This document shows positions 17,590 through 24,649 of a stretch of 40,069 bases of DNA, in pieces. This stretch comes from Ruminococcus flavefaciens (lineage in GTDB: Bacteria; Bacillota; Clostridia; Oscillospirales; Ruminococcaceae): NCBI GenBank assembly GCA_002373775.1, contig DFJW01000038.1, positions 1 through 40,069 on the forward strand, in the 5' to 3' direction. The notes beneath the pieces are model-generated. The model did no database searches. It saw only the letters and a program-made list of their open reading frames with translations, and was not told the origin of the DNA. Both the position numbers and the translations under genes were made by a program. Each line of letters starts with the position of its first letter. The stretch's first letter is position 1.

Positions 17590-17870
17590 ACGTTGTGAAT
17601 GGTTGTCCGTTACCGGCGGCGGAACACCGCCCCTTACGTTTTCTGCTCACTTTTCGTTATCCCCGGGCGGCGGGACGCCGCCCCTACATTATCTACTAAC
17701 TGCTCACTGCTTTCTACTTTCTAAACTCTGCTCACTACTTACCACTTGCTATTTTCCTCACTATATGTTATAAGCAGCGTGACGCTGCACCCTTGATCGC
17801 GGCATAGTTTCATGAGTGGCAATTTTTTCGCGCGTCTCTTGCTATTTTCCTCACTATATGTTATAATAAA
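17590..17870 (+). repeat. Dispersed promoter repeat, copy A (full length, upstream of pyrK)
   Basis: In order: hairpin module GGCGG...CCGCC (17615-17631), a second hairpin GGGCGGCG/CGCCGCCC (17665-17683), a CT-rich tract of CTACTNNCTGCTCACTNCT-like units (about 17690-17745), promoter block 1 (17746-17774, -10 TATAAG), hairpin GCAGCG-TGA-CGCTGC (17774-17788), a core with ACCCTTGATCGCGG and TTTTTTCGCGCGTCTC, and promoter block 2 (17839-17867). Blocks 1 and 2 are near-identical direct repeats 93 bp apart. The sequence matches copy C in reverse complement through almost its whole length. It occupies the 342-bp gap between the zinc-ribbon gene and pyrK; no gene was seen in it. Confidence 0.88.
17839..17867 (+). 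promoter_or_regulatory. Sigma-A promoter for pyrK-pyrD-ruvX, at the end of repeat copy A
   Basis: -35 TTGCTA (17839-17844), 17-bp spacer, -10 TATAAT (17862-17867), leader of about 27 nt before the pyrK ATG. An internal twin at 17746-17774 has -10 TATAAG. Confidence 0.8.
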
Positions 17871-17900
17871 AGCGAACATGATTTTCTACAGGAGGTCAAT

Positions 17901-18668
17901 ATGAAATATACTCAGGGAAAATATATAATAACAGAAAAACAAGCCATAGCGCGTGAGATATACAGCCTCACGATATCATGTCCGGAGGTAGCAGCAGCGG
18001 CACAGCCGGGACAGTTCGTACACATACGCGCCAACGGCTTCACACTCCGCAGACCAATATCCATTTGCGGCATCGACCGTGAAAAGGGTACTCTGCGTAT
18101 AGTTTTCGAGATAAGAGGAGAGGGAACTGCTGAGATAGCCAGGCTGAACACCGGCGATCTCATCGACATGCTCGCACCTCTCGGCCACGGCTTCACTACC
18201 GAAGGTATAGGCAAGGCGATCATGGTAGGCGGCGGTATAGGCACTCCGCCCATGCTTCCGCTGGCTCAGATATTCGGTAAAAACGGCACAGTGATAGCCG
18301 GCTTCCGCAATGCGGCGGCGGTGATACTCCAGGATGATTTCCGCAAGACCGGCGCGGACGTTGTGCCTTGTACAGATGACGGCTCATACGGCTGGCATGG
18401 TCTGGTCACAGAACCTCTTGCAGCGGCTATCGAAAGGGACAAGCCGGACGCGGTATTTGCCTGCGGTCCTATGCCCATGCTCAAAGGCGTAGCGAAGGTA
18501 TGTGCAGACGCAGGCGTGTACTGTGAGATATCACTGGAAGAGCGCATGGCGTGCGGAATAGGAGCATGTCTTGGATGTGCATGCCGCACAAAGCGCAATG
18601 ACGAGGAATACTTTGCACATGTATGCAAGGACGGTCCTGTATTCAAAGCTGAGGAGGTTATCTGGTAA
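17901..18668 (+). CDS. pyrK: Dihydroorotate dehydrogenase B, electron-transfer subunit PyrK
   Basis: PyrK carries electrons from PyrD FMN through FAD and a [2Fe-2S] cluster to NAD+, in pyrimidine synthesis. The 255-residue protein has the FAD-binding LRRPISIC segment (about residues 49-56), the nucleotide-binding GGGIGTPPMLPLA loop (about 112-124) and a C-terminal cluster motif with Cys218, Cys223, Cys226 and Cys242 (C-x4-C-x2-C-x15-C), the expected PyrK pattern. AGGAGGT lies 5 nt before the ATG. The TAA stop overlaps the pyrD ATG by one base, implying translational coupling and equal amounts of both subunits. The promoter is supplied by the dispersed repeat. Confidence 0.95.
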   Translation: MKYTQGKYIITEKQAIAREIYSLTISCPEVAAAAQPGQFVHIRANGFTLRRPISICGIDREKGTLRIVFEIRGEGTAEIARLNTGDLIDMLAPLGHGFTTEGIGKAIMVGGGIGTPPMLPLAQIFGKNGTVIAGFRNAAAVILQDDFRKTGADVVPCTDDGSYGWHGLVTEPLAAAIERDKPDAVFACGPMPMLKGVAKVCADAGVYCEISLEERMACGIGACLGCACRTKRNDEEYFAHVCKDGPVFKAEEVIW

Positions 18669-19579
18669 TGGCTGATCTTTCTGTAAACGTATGCGGCATA
18701 GATTTCAAGAATCCCGTGATACCTGCATCCGGAGTATTCGGATACGGCAGGGAATATGAGGAACTCTTCCCGCTTGACAAACTTGGCGGTATCGCCACAA
18801 AGGGAACGACTCTGCATCTCCGCACAGGAAATCCTGCACCGAGAATAGCTGAGACTCCTGCCGGAATGCTGAATTCAGTAGGACTTCAGAATCCCGGAAT
18901 AGATCATTTCATAGAGACCGAGCTCCCGAATCTTCTCACCAAGGATCTTGTCATCCTTGCCAACATAGCCGGCTCAACTCCCGAGGAATGCGCTCAGGTA
19001 GCTGAGAAGCTGGAGGATACCGATGTACACATGATCGAACTGAACATCTCCTGCCCGAACGTGAAGCAGGGCGGAGCTGCATTCGGAACGAGCTGTGAGA
19101 TGGCAGCAGAGGTAACACGACAGGTAAGGAAAGTCACAAAGAAGCCTCTGGTGGTCAAGCTCTCACCAAATGTCACAAGCATCACCGACATTGCAAAGTC
19201 CGTAGAAGCTGCCGGTGCAGACGCAGTATCACTGATAAACACACTCCTTGGCATGAGGATAGATATAAACACCCGACGTCCGATACTCCGCAACAATGTA
19301 GGCGGAATGAGCGGCCCTGCGGTATTCCCCATAGCGGTCCGCATGGTATGGCAGGTGGCAAATGCAGTAAAGATACCGGTGATCGGTATGGGCGGCGTGT
19401 CATCCGGACGCGACGCTATTGAGCTGATGATGGCAGGTGCATCTGCTGTACAGGTCGGCGCAGCTATCTTCACTGATCCTTATGCACCTGTAAGGATAGT
19501 TGAGGAGATGAACGGATTCCTCGATTCCAAGGGAATAGCTTCAGTCAGGGATATCATAGGCACGGTACAGCCGTGGTGA
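18668..19579 (+). CDS. pyrD: Dihydroorotate dehydrogenase B, catalytic subunit PyrD (class 1B)
   Basis: This oxidises dihydroorotate to orotate with bound FMN, the fourth step of UMP synthesis. The 303-residue TIM-barrel protein has the class 1 active-site loop NISCPNVKQGG with the catalytic base at Cys129 (Cys marks class 1; class 2 has Ser), an FMN-binding ASGVFGYG segment near the N-terminus, the substrate-loop GMLNSVGLQNPG and the phosphate-binding MGGVSSGRDAIELMMAGASAVQVG region. Partnership with pyrK immediately upstream identifies the NAD-linked heterotetrameric 1B type. No other pyr genes are present in the window. It is followed after 28 nt by ruvX. Confidence 0.96.
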   Translation: MADLSVNVCGIDFKNPVIPASGVFGYGREYEELFPLDKLGGIATKGTTLHLRTGNPAPRIAETPAGMLNSVGLQNPGIDHFIETELPNLLTKDLVILANIAGSTPEECAQVAEKLEDTDVHMIELNISCPNVKQGGAAFGTSCEMAAEVTRQVRKVTKKPLVVKLSPNVTSITDIAKSVEAAGADAVSLINTLLGMRIDINTRRPILRNNVGGMSGPAVFPIAVRMVWQVANAVKIPVIGMGGVSSGRDAIELMMAGASAVQVGAAIFTDPYAPVRIVEEMNGFLDSKGIASVRDIIGTVQPW

Positions 19580-19607
19580 GATTACTGATATTTACAGGCG
19601 GTGTATC

Positions 19608-20042
19608 ATGATAATAATGTCAGTGGATTTCGGAGATTCCCGAACAGGCATCGCAGTCTGCGGAAAGAGCGAGATGATAGCTTCACCGGTGACTGTGATA
19701 AATGAAAAGGACTTCGAGATATGTATACAAAAAACAGCCGCCCTCGCAAAAGAGCAGAGGGCGGAGGAAATAGTTGTGGGCTACCCTAAGAACATGAACG
19801 GGACCATCGGTGAAAGAGCCGAAAAGTGCAGACTTTTTGCAGAAAAGCTGGAGGCACTCACCGGATGCCCGGTAAAGCTCTGGGACGAGCGCTGCACCAC
19901 AGTCTCCGCGCACAATGCGCTGAATGTCACCAACACAAGGGGCAAAAAGCGTAAAGCCGTAGTGGACGCCGTGGCAGCAGTCATCATACTCGAAAGCTAC
20001 TTAGGATACAGACGCAACAGCGGACAGATTGCTACATTATAA
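19608..20042 (+). CDS. ruvX: YqgF/RuvX-type RNase H-fold nuclease
   Basis: A 144-residue RNase H-like protein of the YqgF family, linked to 16S rRNA 5' processing and annotated as a putative Holliday junction resolvase. It has the first acidic motif VDFGDSRTGIA (Asp7), the VVGYPKNMNGTIGERAEK loop, KLWDERCTT and the terminal acidic helix VDAVAAVIILESYL. Length is usual. GGCGG precedes the ATG at 19608. It probably shares the pyrK-pyrD transcript, as no promoter or terminator is visible in the 28-nt gap; the functional link to pyrimidine synthesis is not obvious. Its 3' end overlaps the convergent small gene by 11 bp. Confidence 0.93.
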   Translation: MIIMSVDFGDSRTGIAVCGKSEMIASPVTVINEKDFEICIQKTAALAKEQRAEEIVVGYPKNMNGTIGERAEKCRLFAEKLEALTGCPVKLWDERCTTVSAHNALNVTNTRGKKRKAVVDAVAAVIILESYLGYRRNSGQIATL

Positions 20043-20205
20043 CGGACTTCAGGTCGCTGAGAAGGCTGCCTGCCGCTTTAAGTGTTCTGTCTGCATCACG
20101 TTTCAGACATATTTTCTGTATAGGGCCTGCCTGAGTGAAAGCGTAGTAGGTGAATCCTACTACAGCACCGGCAGCAGCGCCCTTTGCAAGTGATCTAATA
20201 TCCAT
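20032..20205 (-). CDS. Small hypothetical protein with one hydrophobic segment
   Basis: A 57-residue product starting MDIRSLAKGAAAGAVVGFTYYAF, with a Gly/Ala-rich hydrophobic helix (about residues 7-25) and an amphipathic, basic C-terminal half (RDADRTLKAAGSLLSDLKS). It resembles small YtxH-like or single-span proteins common in Firmicutes, but I do not recognise a named family. The ATG at 20205 follows GGAGA by about 7 nt; an in-frame ATG at 20226 is less likely because that ribosome site lies after it. It is antisense to, and converges with, the end of ruvX. That both reading frame and ribosome site are intact supports a real gene. Confidence 0.6.
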   Translation of the reverse strand: MDIRSLAKGAAAGAVVGFTYYAFTQAGPIQKICLKRDADRTLKAAGSLLSDLKSVIM

Positions 20206-20293
20206 TGCGATCTCTCCGTTTATCATATTACAGCGTCATTCTGACGCATGGATAGTTTATGTCTGAAAGAGAATAATATACACGAGGCGAAAT

Positions 20294-20791
20294 ATGCAAA
20301 ATCTGAATATAGTTCTTGTCGAGCCGCAGATACCGCAGAATACCGGGAATATTTCCCGTACATGCGCTGTGACGGGAGCAAGGCTGCATCTTGTCCGGCC
20401 TCTCGGTTTCGAGGTCAGCGACAAGCATCTGAAGCGTGCCGGTCTTGATTACTGGGACAAGCTCGACATAACATATTATGACAGTTTACAGGATCTTTTT
20501 GACAGGAATAAAAACGGCAGTTTCTTTTATTTCACGACAAAAGGGCGCAATGTCCACAGTGATATGGAGTATCCGGACAATGCGTACCTTGTATTCGGAC
20601 GTGAGGACAAGGGACTTCCCGAGAAATTGCTGCACGAAAATCCGGATACATGTCTCAGGATACCCATGAGGAACGAGCTGCGCAGTCTGAATCTGTCGAA
20701 CTCAGTAGCCATAGCGGTATATGAAGTCCTGCGTCAATGGGACTACCCTGATCTTTCCCGCGAGGGAAAACTAACACAATATGAATGGTAA
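20294..20791 (+). CDS. trmL: tRNA (cytidine/uridine-34 2'-O)-methyltransferase TrmL
   Basis: A 165-residue SPOUT methyltransferase that uses SAM to 2'-O-methylate the wobble base of certain tRNA-Leu species. Family landmarks are VLVEPQIPQNTGNISRTCAVTGA at the N-terminus (motif 1), LVFGREDKGLP (motif 2) and the trefoil-knot SAM loop RIPMRNELRSLNLSNSVAIAVYE (motif 3). Size is typical for TrmL (YibK). GAGGCG precedes the ATG. degV follows after 12 nt, so the two are probably cotranscribed. A small hairpin GCGTCA/TGACGC lies upstream (about 20232-20246). Confidence 0.94.
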   Translation: MQNLNIVLVEPQIPQNTGNISRTCAVTGARLHLVRPLGFEVSDKHLKRAGLDYWDKLDITYYDSLQDLFDRNKNGSFFYFTTKGRNVHSDMEYPDNAYLVFGREDKGLPEKLLHENPDTCLRIPMRNELRSLNLSNSVAIAVYEVLRQWDYPDLSREGKLTQYEW

Positions 20792-20803
20792 GGAGAATTT
20801 GAA

Positions 20804-21676
20804 ATGTCCAGAATAATGATACTGACCGATTCCTGCTGTGATCTTTCAAGAGAGAAGATCGCGGAACTCGGCATAACAGTACTGCCCTTTGAATTTACTC
20901 TCGGCGGAGAAACGTTCCGCGAGACCTTCGACAAGACATCCGAGGAAGTTTACGAGATGCTTGCACATACAGATGAGATACCCAAGCACAGCCAGATATC
21001 TCCGGTGACATTTGAAGAGACCTACAAGAAACTCTATGACGAGGGCTACACAGACATCATCAGCGTTTCCATAAACAGCAAGGGCTCGGGTACATACAAC
21101 AATTCCATTCTCGGAAAGGAAGACTTCTTCGATAACAATCCTGAGGCAAAGGATAAGATAAGGATATTCAATATCGACTCAAAGTGCTATACCATTTTCT
21201 ACGGCTACCCCATAATGGAATCCGTAAAGAAGATACGCAAGGGCGCAGAGGCAGAAGAGATAGTAGCCTATCTTGAAGACTGGTTCAACGTATGCGCTAT
21301 ATATGCTGTGCCGTACAATCTGAAATATGCAAAGAAGTCCGGACGCATATCGGCAGCGGCAGCCTTTGCCGGTGAACTTCTGGGACTGAAGCCCATAATC
21401 GAATTTGCAGACGGAACAACTACCACAGTCGAAAAGATAAGGGGCGAGAAGAATATCGTGCCAAAGCTGGCAGAATGCGCAGAAAAGCGCATGACTCCTC
21501 AGACTCCTTATATCATGGTACACGGCAGGGACAATACTCTTGCCAAGGAGATAGAGAAGGAACTCATCAAGCGCACAGGCAGAAAGGCTGAAATGTACGC
21601 TAATATCGGCGCAGTCGTAACTGCAAATATCGGTCCGGACATCGTTGCGGTACTGGTAAGAAGGAAGAATAAGTAA
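20804..21676 (+). CDS. DegV-family fatty-acid-binding protein
   Basis: A 290-residue protein of the DegV family, whose members bind a fatty acid and, in Gram-positives with fatty-acid kinase FakA, present it for phosphorylation (FakB role). It begins IMILTDSCCDLSREK, has the SQISPVTFEETYKKL segment that lines the pocket, ISINSKGSGTYN-type Ser/Thr loop (here SVSINSKGSGTYN) and a second domain ending ANIGAVVTANIGPDIVAVLV. No fakA is in the window, so assignment as a FakB is inference from family. AAGGAG lies 9 nt before the ATG. It follows trmL closely and ends in a terminator. Confidence 0.92.
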   Translation: MSRIMILTDSCCDLSREKIAELGITVLPFEFTLGGETFRETFDKTSEEVYEMLAHTDEIPKHSQISPVTFEETYKKLYDEGYTDIISVSINSKGSGTYNNSILGKEDFFDNNPEAKDKIRIFNIDSKCYTIFYGYPIMESVKKIRKGAEAEEIVAYLEDWFNVCAIYAVPYNLKYAKKSGRISAAAAFAGELLGLKPIIEFADGTTTTVEKIRGEKNIVPKLAECAEKRMTPQTPYIMVHGRDNTLAKEIEKELIKRTGRKAEMYANIGAVVTANIGPDIVAVLVRRKNK

Positions 21677-21684
21677 TAGATTAT

Positions 21685-21726
21685 AAGGCTGTGTGATCTG
21701 TGCGGTTACGCAGCCTTCCTTTTTTG
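21685..21726 (+). terminator. Terminator after degV
   Basis: AAGGCTG (21685-21691) pairs with CAGCCTT (21711-21717) across a long loop that contains further partial pairing, followed by CCTTTTTTG. Repeat copy B begins about 18 nt later. Confidence 0.8.
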
Positions 21727-21743
21727 TTGTACTGTAAAGCATA

Positions 21744-21841
21744 CATAAGCGTGACGCTGCACCCTTGAACGCGGAATAGTTTTACGAATGGCAAGTTTTT
21801 TCGCTCGTCTATTGCCATTTTCTTCACTATATGTTATAATA
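21744..21841 (+). repeat. Dispersed promoter repeat, copy B (core plus outer promoter only)
   Basis: Contains the right half of the element: shortened hairpin (GCGTGACGCTGC), ACCCTTGAACGCGG, GGCAAGTTTTTTCGCTCGTC and promoter block 2. The GC hairpins, CT-rich tract and first promoter block of copies A and C are missing, so the junction near 21744 marks one boundary of the core. Confidence 0.88.
21812..21840 (+). promoter_or_regulatory. Sigma-A promoter of ppk2, at the end of repeat copy B
   Basis: -35 TTGCCA (21812-21817), 17-bp spacer, -10 TATAAT (21835-21840), leader of about 44 nt to the ATG at 21892. Confidence 0.82.
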
Positions 21842-21891
21842 AAAGGTGAAAGCTGATCATTCAGCATATTTATATGAACGGAGGTCAAGTT

Positions 21892-22818
21892 ATGAAAGCA
21901 GACAAGTATATTGTTACCGGTGAAAAAAAGGTGGATATCCGCAAACTGCCGACCAACAGCAAGGAGGACGGAGTTGACAAAGAGGAGATCATTAAGAAGT
22001 ACGAGGAGAACAAGCAGGAGCTTTTTGCCTTGCAGGACAAATTCTATGCTGATGCCCGTGAAGGACTTATCGTAGTGATACAGGCGCTCGACGCTTCCGG
22101 CAAGGACTCCACGATAAAGAATGTTTTCAGCGGCATGAATCCTCAGGGCGTGAAGGTCCATTATTATAAAGCCCCCACATCAGAAGAGCTTGCCCATGAT
22201 TATCTCTGGCGCATACATCAGAACATTCCTCGCCGCGGTGAGATAGCTGTATTCAATCGCAGTCACTATGAGGACATCATAACCGTTCAGGTCGAAGATA
22301 TCTGGAAGAATTATCATATGGCTGACCGCGTGCTGGATGACAGCCAGAAGAGCTTTTTCACCAAAAGATATGCTCAGGTGAACAATTTCGAACAGTATCT
22401 CACTGAGAACAGCTACCGTATAGTAAAACTGTTCCTGCACATATCTCCCGAAGAGCAGACCGAGCAGCTGCTTGAACGCATTGAGCTTCCTGAGAAGAAC
22501 TGGAAATTCAGAGCTGATGACCTGAAAGTGAGAGACAAGTTCGGACCATATCTTGACTGCTTCAATGAAGTCATAAACAAGACCTCCACCAAGGAATGTC
22601 CGTGGTACGTCCTTCCCGGGGATCAGAGATGGTACACAAGATACCTCGTAACGGAGATACTTCTCAATGAACTGAAGAAGTGCAGACCGGAGTATCCTGC
22701 ACTTCCTGACGAGGAAAAGGCAAAGCTCGAAGAGTGCGGAAATGTGCTCCGTCAGGCACTTGAAGGCAAGGAAAAGAAAGAGACCTCCAAGAAAAAAACA
22801 GGCAAGAAAAAGAAGTAA
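21892..22818 (+). CDS. Polyphosphate kinase 2 family phosphotransferase
   Basis: A 308-residue PPK2-type enzyme that transfers phosphate between polyphosphate and nucleotides. It has Walker A ALDASGKDST (about residues 65-74), the following GMNPQGVKVHYYKAP segment, Walker B/lid region NRSHYEDIITVQVE (about 122-135) and the SFFTKRYAQVNNFEQYLTENSYRIVKLFLHIS stretch after it, which is typical of the family. Which nucleotide it prefers cannot be told from sequence. A Lys-rich tail (last 20 residues or so) could bind polyphosphate or membrane. The ATG at 21892 is 7 nt after GGAGG; an in-frame ATG at 21874 overlaps no ribosome site. The gene is monocistronic, with the promoter in repeat copy B and a shared terminator. 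Confidence 0.93.
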   Translation: MKADKYIVTGEKKVDIRKLPTNSKEDGVDKEEIIKKYEENKQELFALQDKFYADAREGLIVVIQALDASGKDSTIKNVFSGMNPQGVKVHYYKAPTSEELAHDYLWRIHQNIPRRGEIAVFNRSHYEDIITVQVEDIWKNYHMADRVLDDSQKSFFTKRYAQVNNFEQYLTENSYRIVKLFLHISPEEQTEQLLERIELPEKNWKFRADDLKVRDKFGPYLDCFNEVINKTSTKECPWYVLPGDQRWYTRYLVTEILLNELKKCRPEYPALPDEEKAKLEECGNVLRQALEGKEKKETSKKKTGKKKK

Positions 22819-22827
22819 AGACAAAAT

Positions 22828-22862
22828 AAAAGGTACGGCTCTAAAGCCGTACCTTTTATTGC
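22828..22862. terminator. Bidirectional terminator between ppk2 and the GT-C-like gene
   Basis: Perfect 13-bp stem AAAAGGTACGGCT (22828-22840) and AGCCGTACCTTTT (22845-22857) with CTAA loop. The T-tracts are part of the stem, so it works in both directions; it overlaps the stop codon of the minus-strand gene. Confidence 0.9.
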
Positions 22863-24358
22863 TTTTTGTAGAGAAAATAGTAGTAGTCATCCCCGTAATA
22901 CGGAAAACACTCAGTTGACACCAGTTCATAGCCGGGAAAGCTGAATTTCAGTCTCAGCGAATCGTCATTATCTTCCCACGGCTTTTCGTTGACGCTTCTT
23001 GTCACGATGTAATCGGGGATCCGGCTTTCAACATAGAATTCCTGCGAATCTTCCATTTCCGGGTAGAGCATATTTGTAAGGCAGAAGTACTTCATTTCCG
23101 GTATTGCATCTGCGGCGGTATAGAATCCGCCGTCGAGGAAGCCGTAATTGAGAATTGAAGCGCTGCTGTCGGTGCCGATGATCTTTGCGAACCGGTACTG
23201 CGGCATATCATCGCGGCTGTACTTCATGAGATAGCGGTTTGGAGTTCGGAAGAAAGCGAAGGTCAGTGAACATGCGGCAGAGATGCCGGCAAGGATGATA
23301 TGATTCACCCTGATGTGTTTCAGTACGCCTTTTGCGGCACAGATGATACCGCCCATAGCCGCCGGCAGGAATACAGCCAGCGTCAGCGAGTAGTATCTGT
23401 AAGCCTGTCCGAAGCCGAATACCAGAACGAATGAAGCGGCAAATGCAGCAGCGGTATAAGCTGCTGTTTTTTTATCCTTTTTGGTCAGCATTGCAAGTAT
23501 TCCTGCGAATGTAATAAGCATGGGGAAACGTGAAAACGTCTTCCATGAGTGCAGACCGTCAAGAAGATTCGTGAGCATGCTGCTTTTTGAATCCACATTG
23601 CTGTAGCTTGTGAGATTATTGACGAAGTACACTTTGAAAAGATCGTCCAGTGCGCCGTTTACAGCAAATAGCACGAATACCGGGAACGTCACGATGACTG
23701 CGCCGGAAGCCATATGGCAGACCGCCGAAACGGCTGAGTTGATACCTGACTTTCTGTACGCGGTAAATGCTGCGGTCAGTGCTATGACAGCAAAGATGCC
23801 GAGCAATGAGAATTTAGTCCAGAAAACTATGCCGGCAGCTATTCCCGTCAGCAGCAGCTCTTTTTTGTTCATTGGTCTGTTTTCCTTCAGAGCACGCAGA
23901 CCGAAGAAAAATGAGTACGCGAGCAGCGGAAGGCACAATTCCTCAGCGCTGTCTCCGTGACTGAAAGCGCCGGAACTGTAGATCAGGGCAGCTGTCACCG
24001 GTACAGCAGCTATGAGTCTTTTGTCATCCCCGCAGAACAGCCGCAGGATCCTGTACGCAGCAAAAAGAAAAGCGGAAGCCGCGATGATCTCTATGAGGAA
24101 TACTCCGAAGAACGGCTCCGGACTTATCAGCACGGCTAATGCGTGTATGATGTACAGCAAAGGTCCTTTATGTTCGAAAAGATCACGATATGGCAGCTTT
24201 CCGTGAAGCATCGCTCTTCCTATGGTGACGTAGCAGTTTGCGTCCACCCAGTCATTTGTGGGATAAAGAGGCGAGGACTTTGTGCATATCAGGAGCACAG
24301 CGGCAGACAGAATGAATACCGCCGTAAAGGAAGCATAAATACTGCTTTTTTTATTCAT
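22856..24358 (-). CDS. Polytopic membrane protein, GT-C (ArnT/PMT-like) glycosyltransferase candidate
   Basis: A 500-residue protein with about ten or more predicted membrane spans. The first external loop has DANCYVTIGRAMLHGKLPYRDLFEHKGPLLYI; an acidic residue followed by RDLFEHKGPL is characteristic of the GT-C superfamily (PMT_2 / family 39-like) that uses polyprenyl-phosphate sugars. The C-terminal part is a soluble region (about 400-500) ending YYGDDYYYFLYKKQ. Sugar and acceptor are unknown; roles in cell-wall or teichoic acid-type decoration are possible. AGGTG lies 6 nt before the ATG. It has its own promoter at 24412-24440 and ends convergently with ppk2. Confidence 0.75.
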   Translation of the reverse strand: MNKKSSIYASFTAVFILSAAVLLICTKSSPLYPTNDWVDANCYVTIGRAMLHGKLPYRDLFEHKGPLLYIIHALAVLISPEPFFGVFLIEIIAASAFLFAAYRILRLFCGDDKRLIAAVPVTAALIYSSGAFSHGDSAEELCLPLLAYSFFFGLRALKENRPMNKKELLLTGIAAGIVFWTKFSLLGIFAVIALTAAFTAYRKSGINSAVSAVCHMASGAVIVTFPVFVLFAVNGALDDLFKVYFVNNLTSYSNVDSKSSMLTNLLDGLHSWKTFSRFPMLITFAGILAMLTKKDKKTAAYTAAAFAASFVLVFGFGQAYRYYSLTLAVFLPAAMGGIICAAKGVLKHIRVNHIILAGISAACSLTFAFFRTPNRYLMKYSRDDMPQYRFAKIIGTDSSASILNYGFLDGGFYTAADAIPEMKYFCLTNMLYPEMEDSQEFYVESRIPDYIVTRSVNEKPWEDNDDSLRLKFSFPGYELVSTECFPYYGDDYYYFLYKKQ

Positions 24359-24411
24359 AGCATCACCTTTTATGTTAGTTTATCAAGTCACTTCTGTGAG
24401 ACTGTCATACT

Positions 24412-24440
24412 ATTATATCACTCAGTCATCATTAAATCAA
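24412..24440 (-). promoter_or_regulatory. Sigma-A promoter of the GT-C-like gene
   Basis: Minus strand -35 TTGATT (24435-24440), 17-bp spacer ending TGA (extended -10), -10 TATAAT (24412-24417), about 54 nt before the start codon. Confidence 0.8.
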
Positions 24441-24525
24441 TTGTATTAGAATGACAAATATTACAAAACGGAAACAACAAGTGTATTTTTTAAAGAAACT
24501 GTTATAACTTTCCACAATTTAGTAA

Positions 24526-24554
24526 TTGACGATTGATAGCAAAAATAGTATAAT
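24526..24554 (+). promoter_or_regulatory. Sigma-A promoter of the lipoprotein PBP gene
   Basis: -35 TTGACG (24526-24531), 17-bp spacer, -10 TATAAT (24549-24554), leaving an AT-rich leader of about 88 nt in which I see no structured element. This divergent 291-bp gap otherwise holds only the GT-C gene promoter. Confidence 0.82.
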
Positions 24555-24649
24555 AAAATTGTAATGTGGCATATTATGTTCTTTTTTCGTGATAGGCTGC
24601 ATTCAGCTTATAGATAGCATCAATAATTGGTATAGGATGGTAATTTATA

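Noticed and set aside
17665..17683. GC hairpins of the dispersed repeat as ordinary rho-independent terminators
   Set aside because: The stems are strong, but none is followed by a T-tract; in copies A and B a normal terminator for the upstream gene lies before the repeat. An insulating role remains possible.
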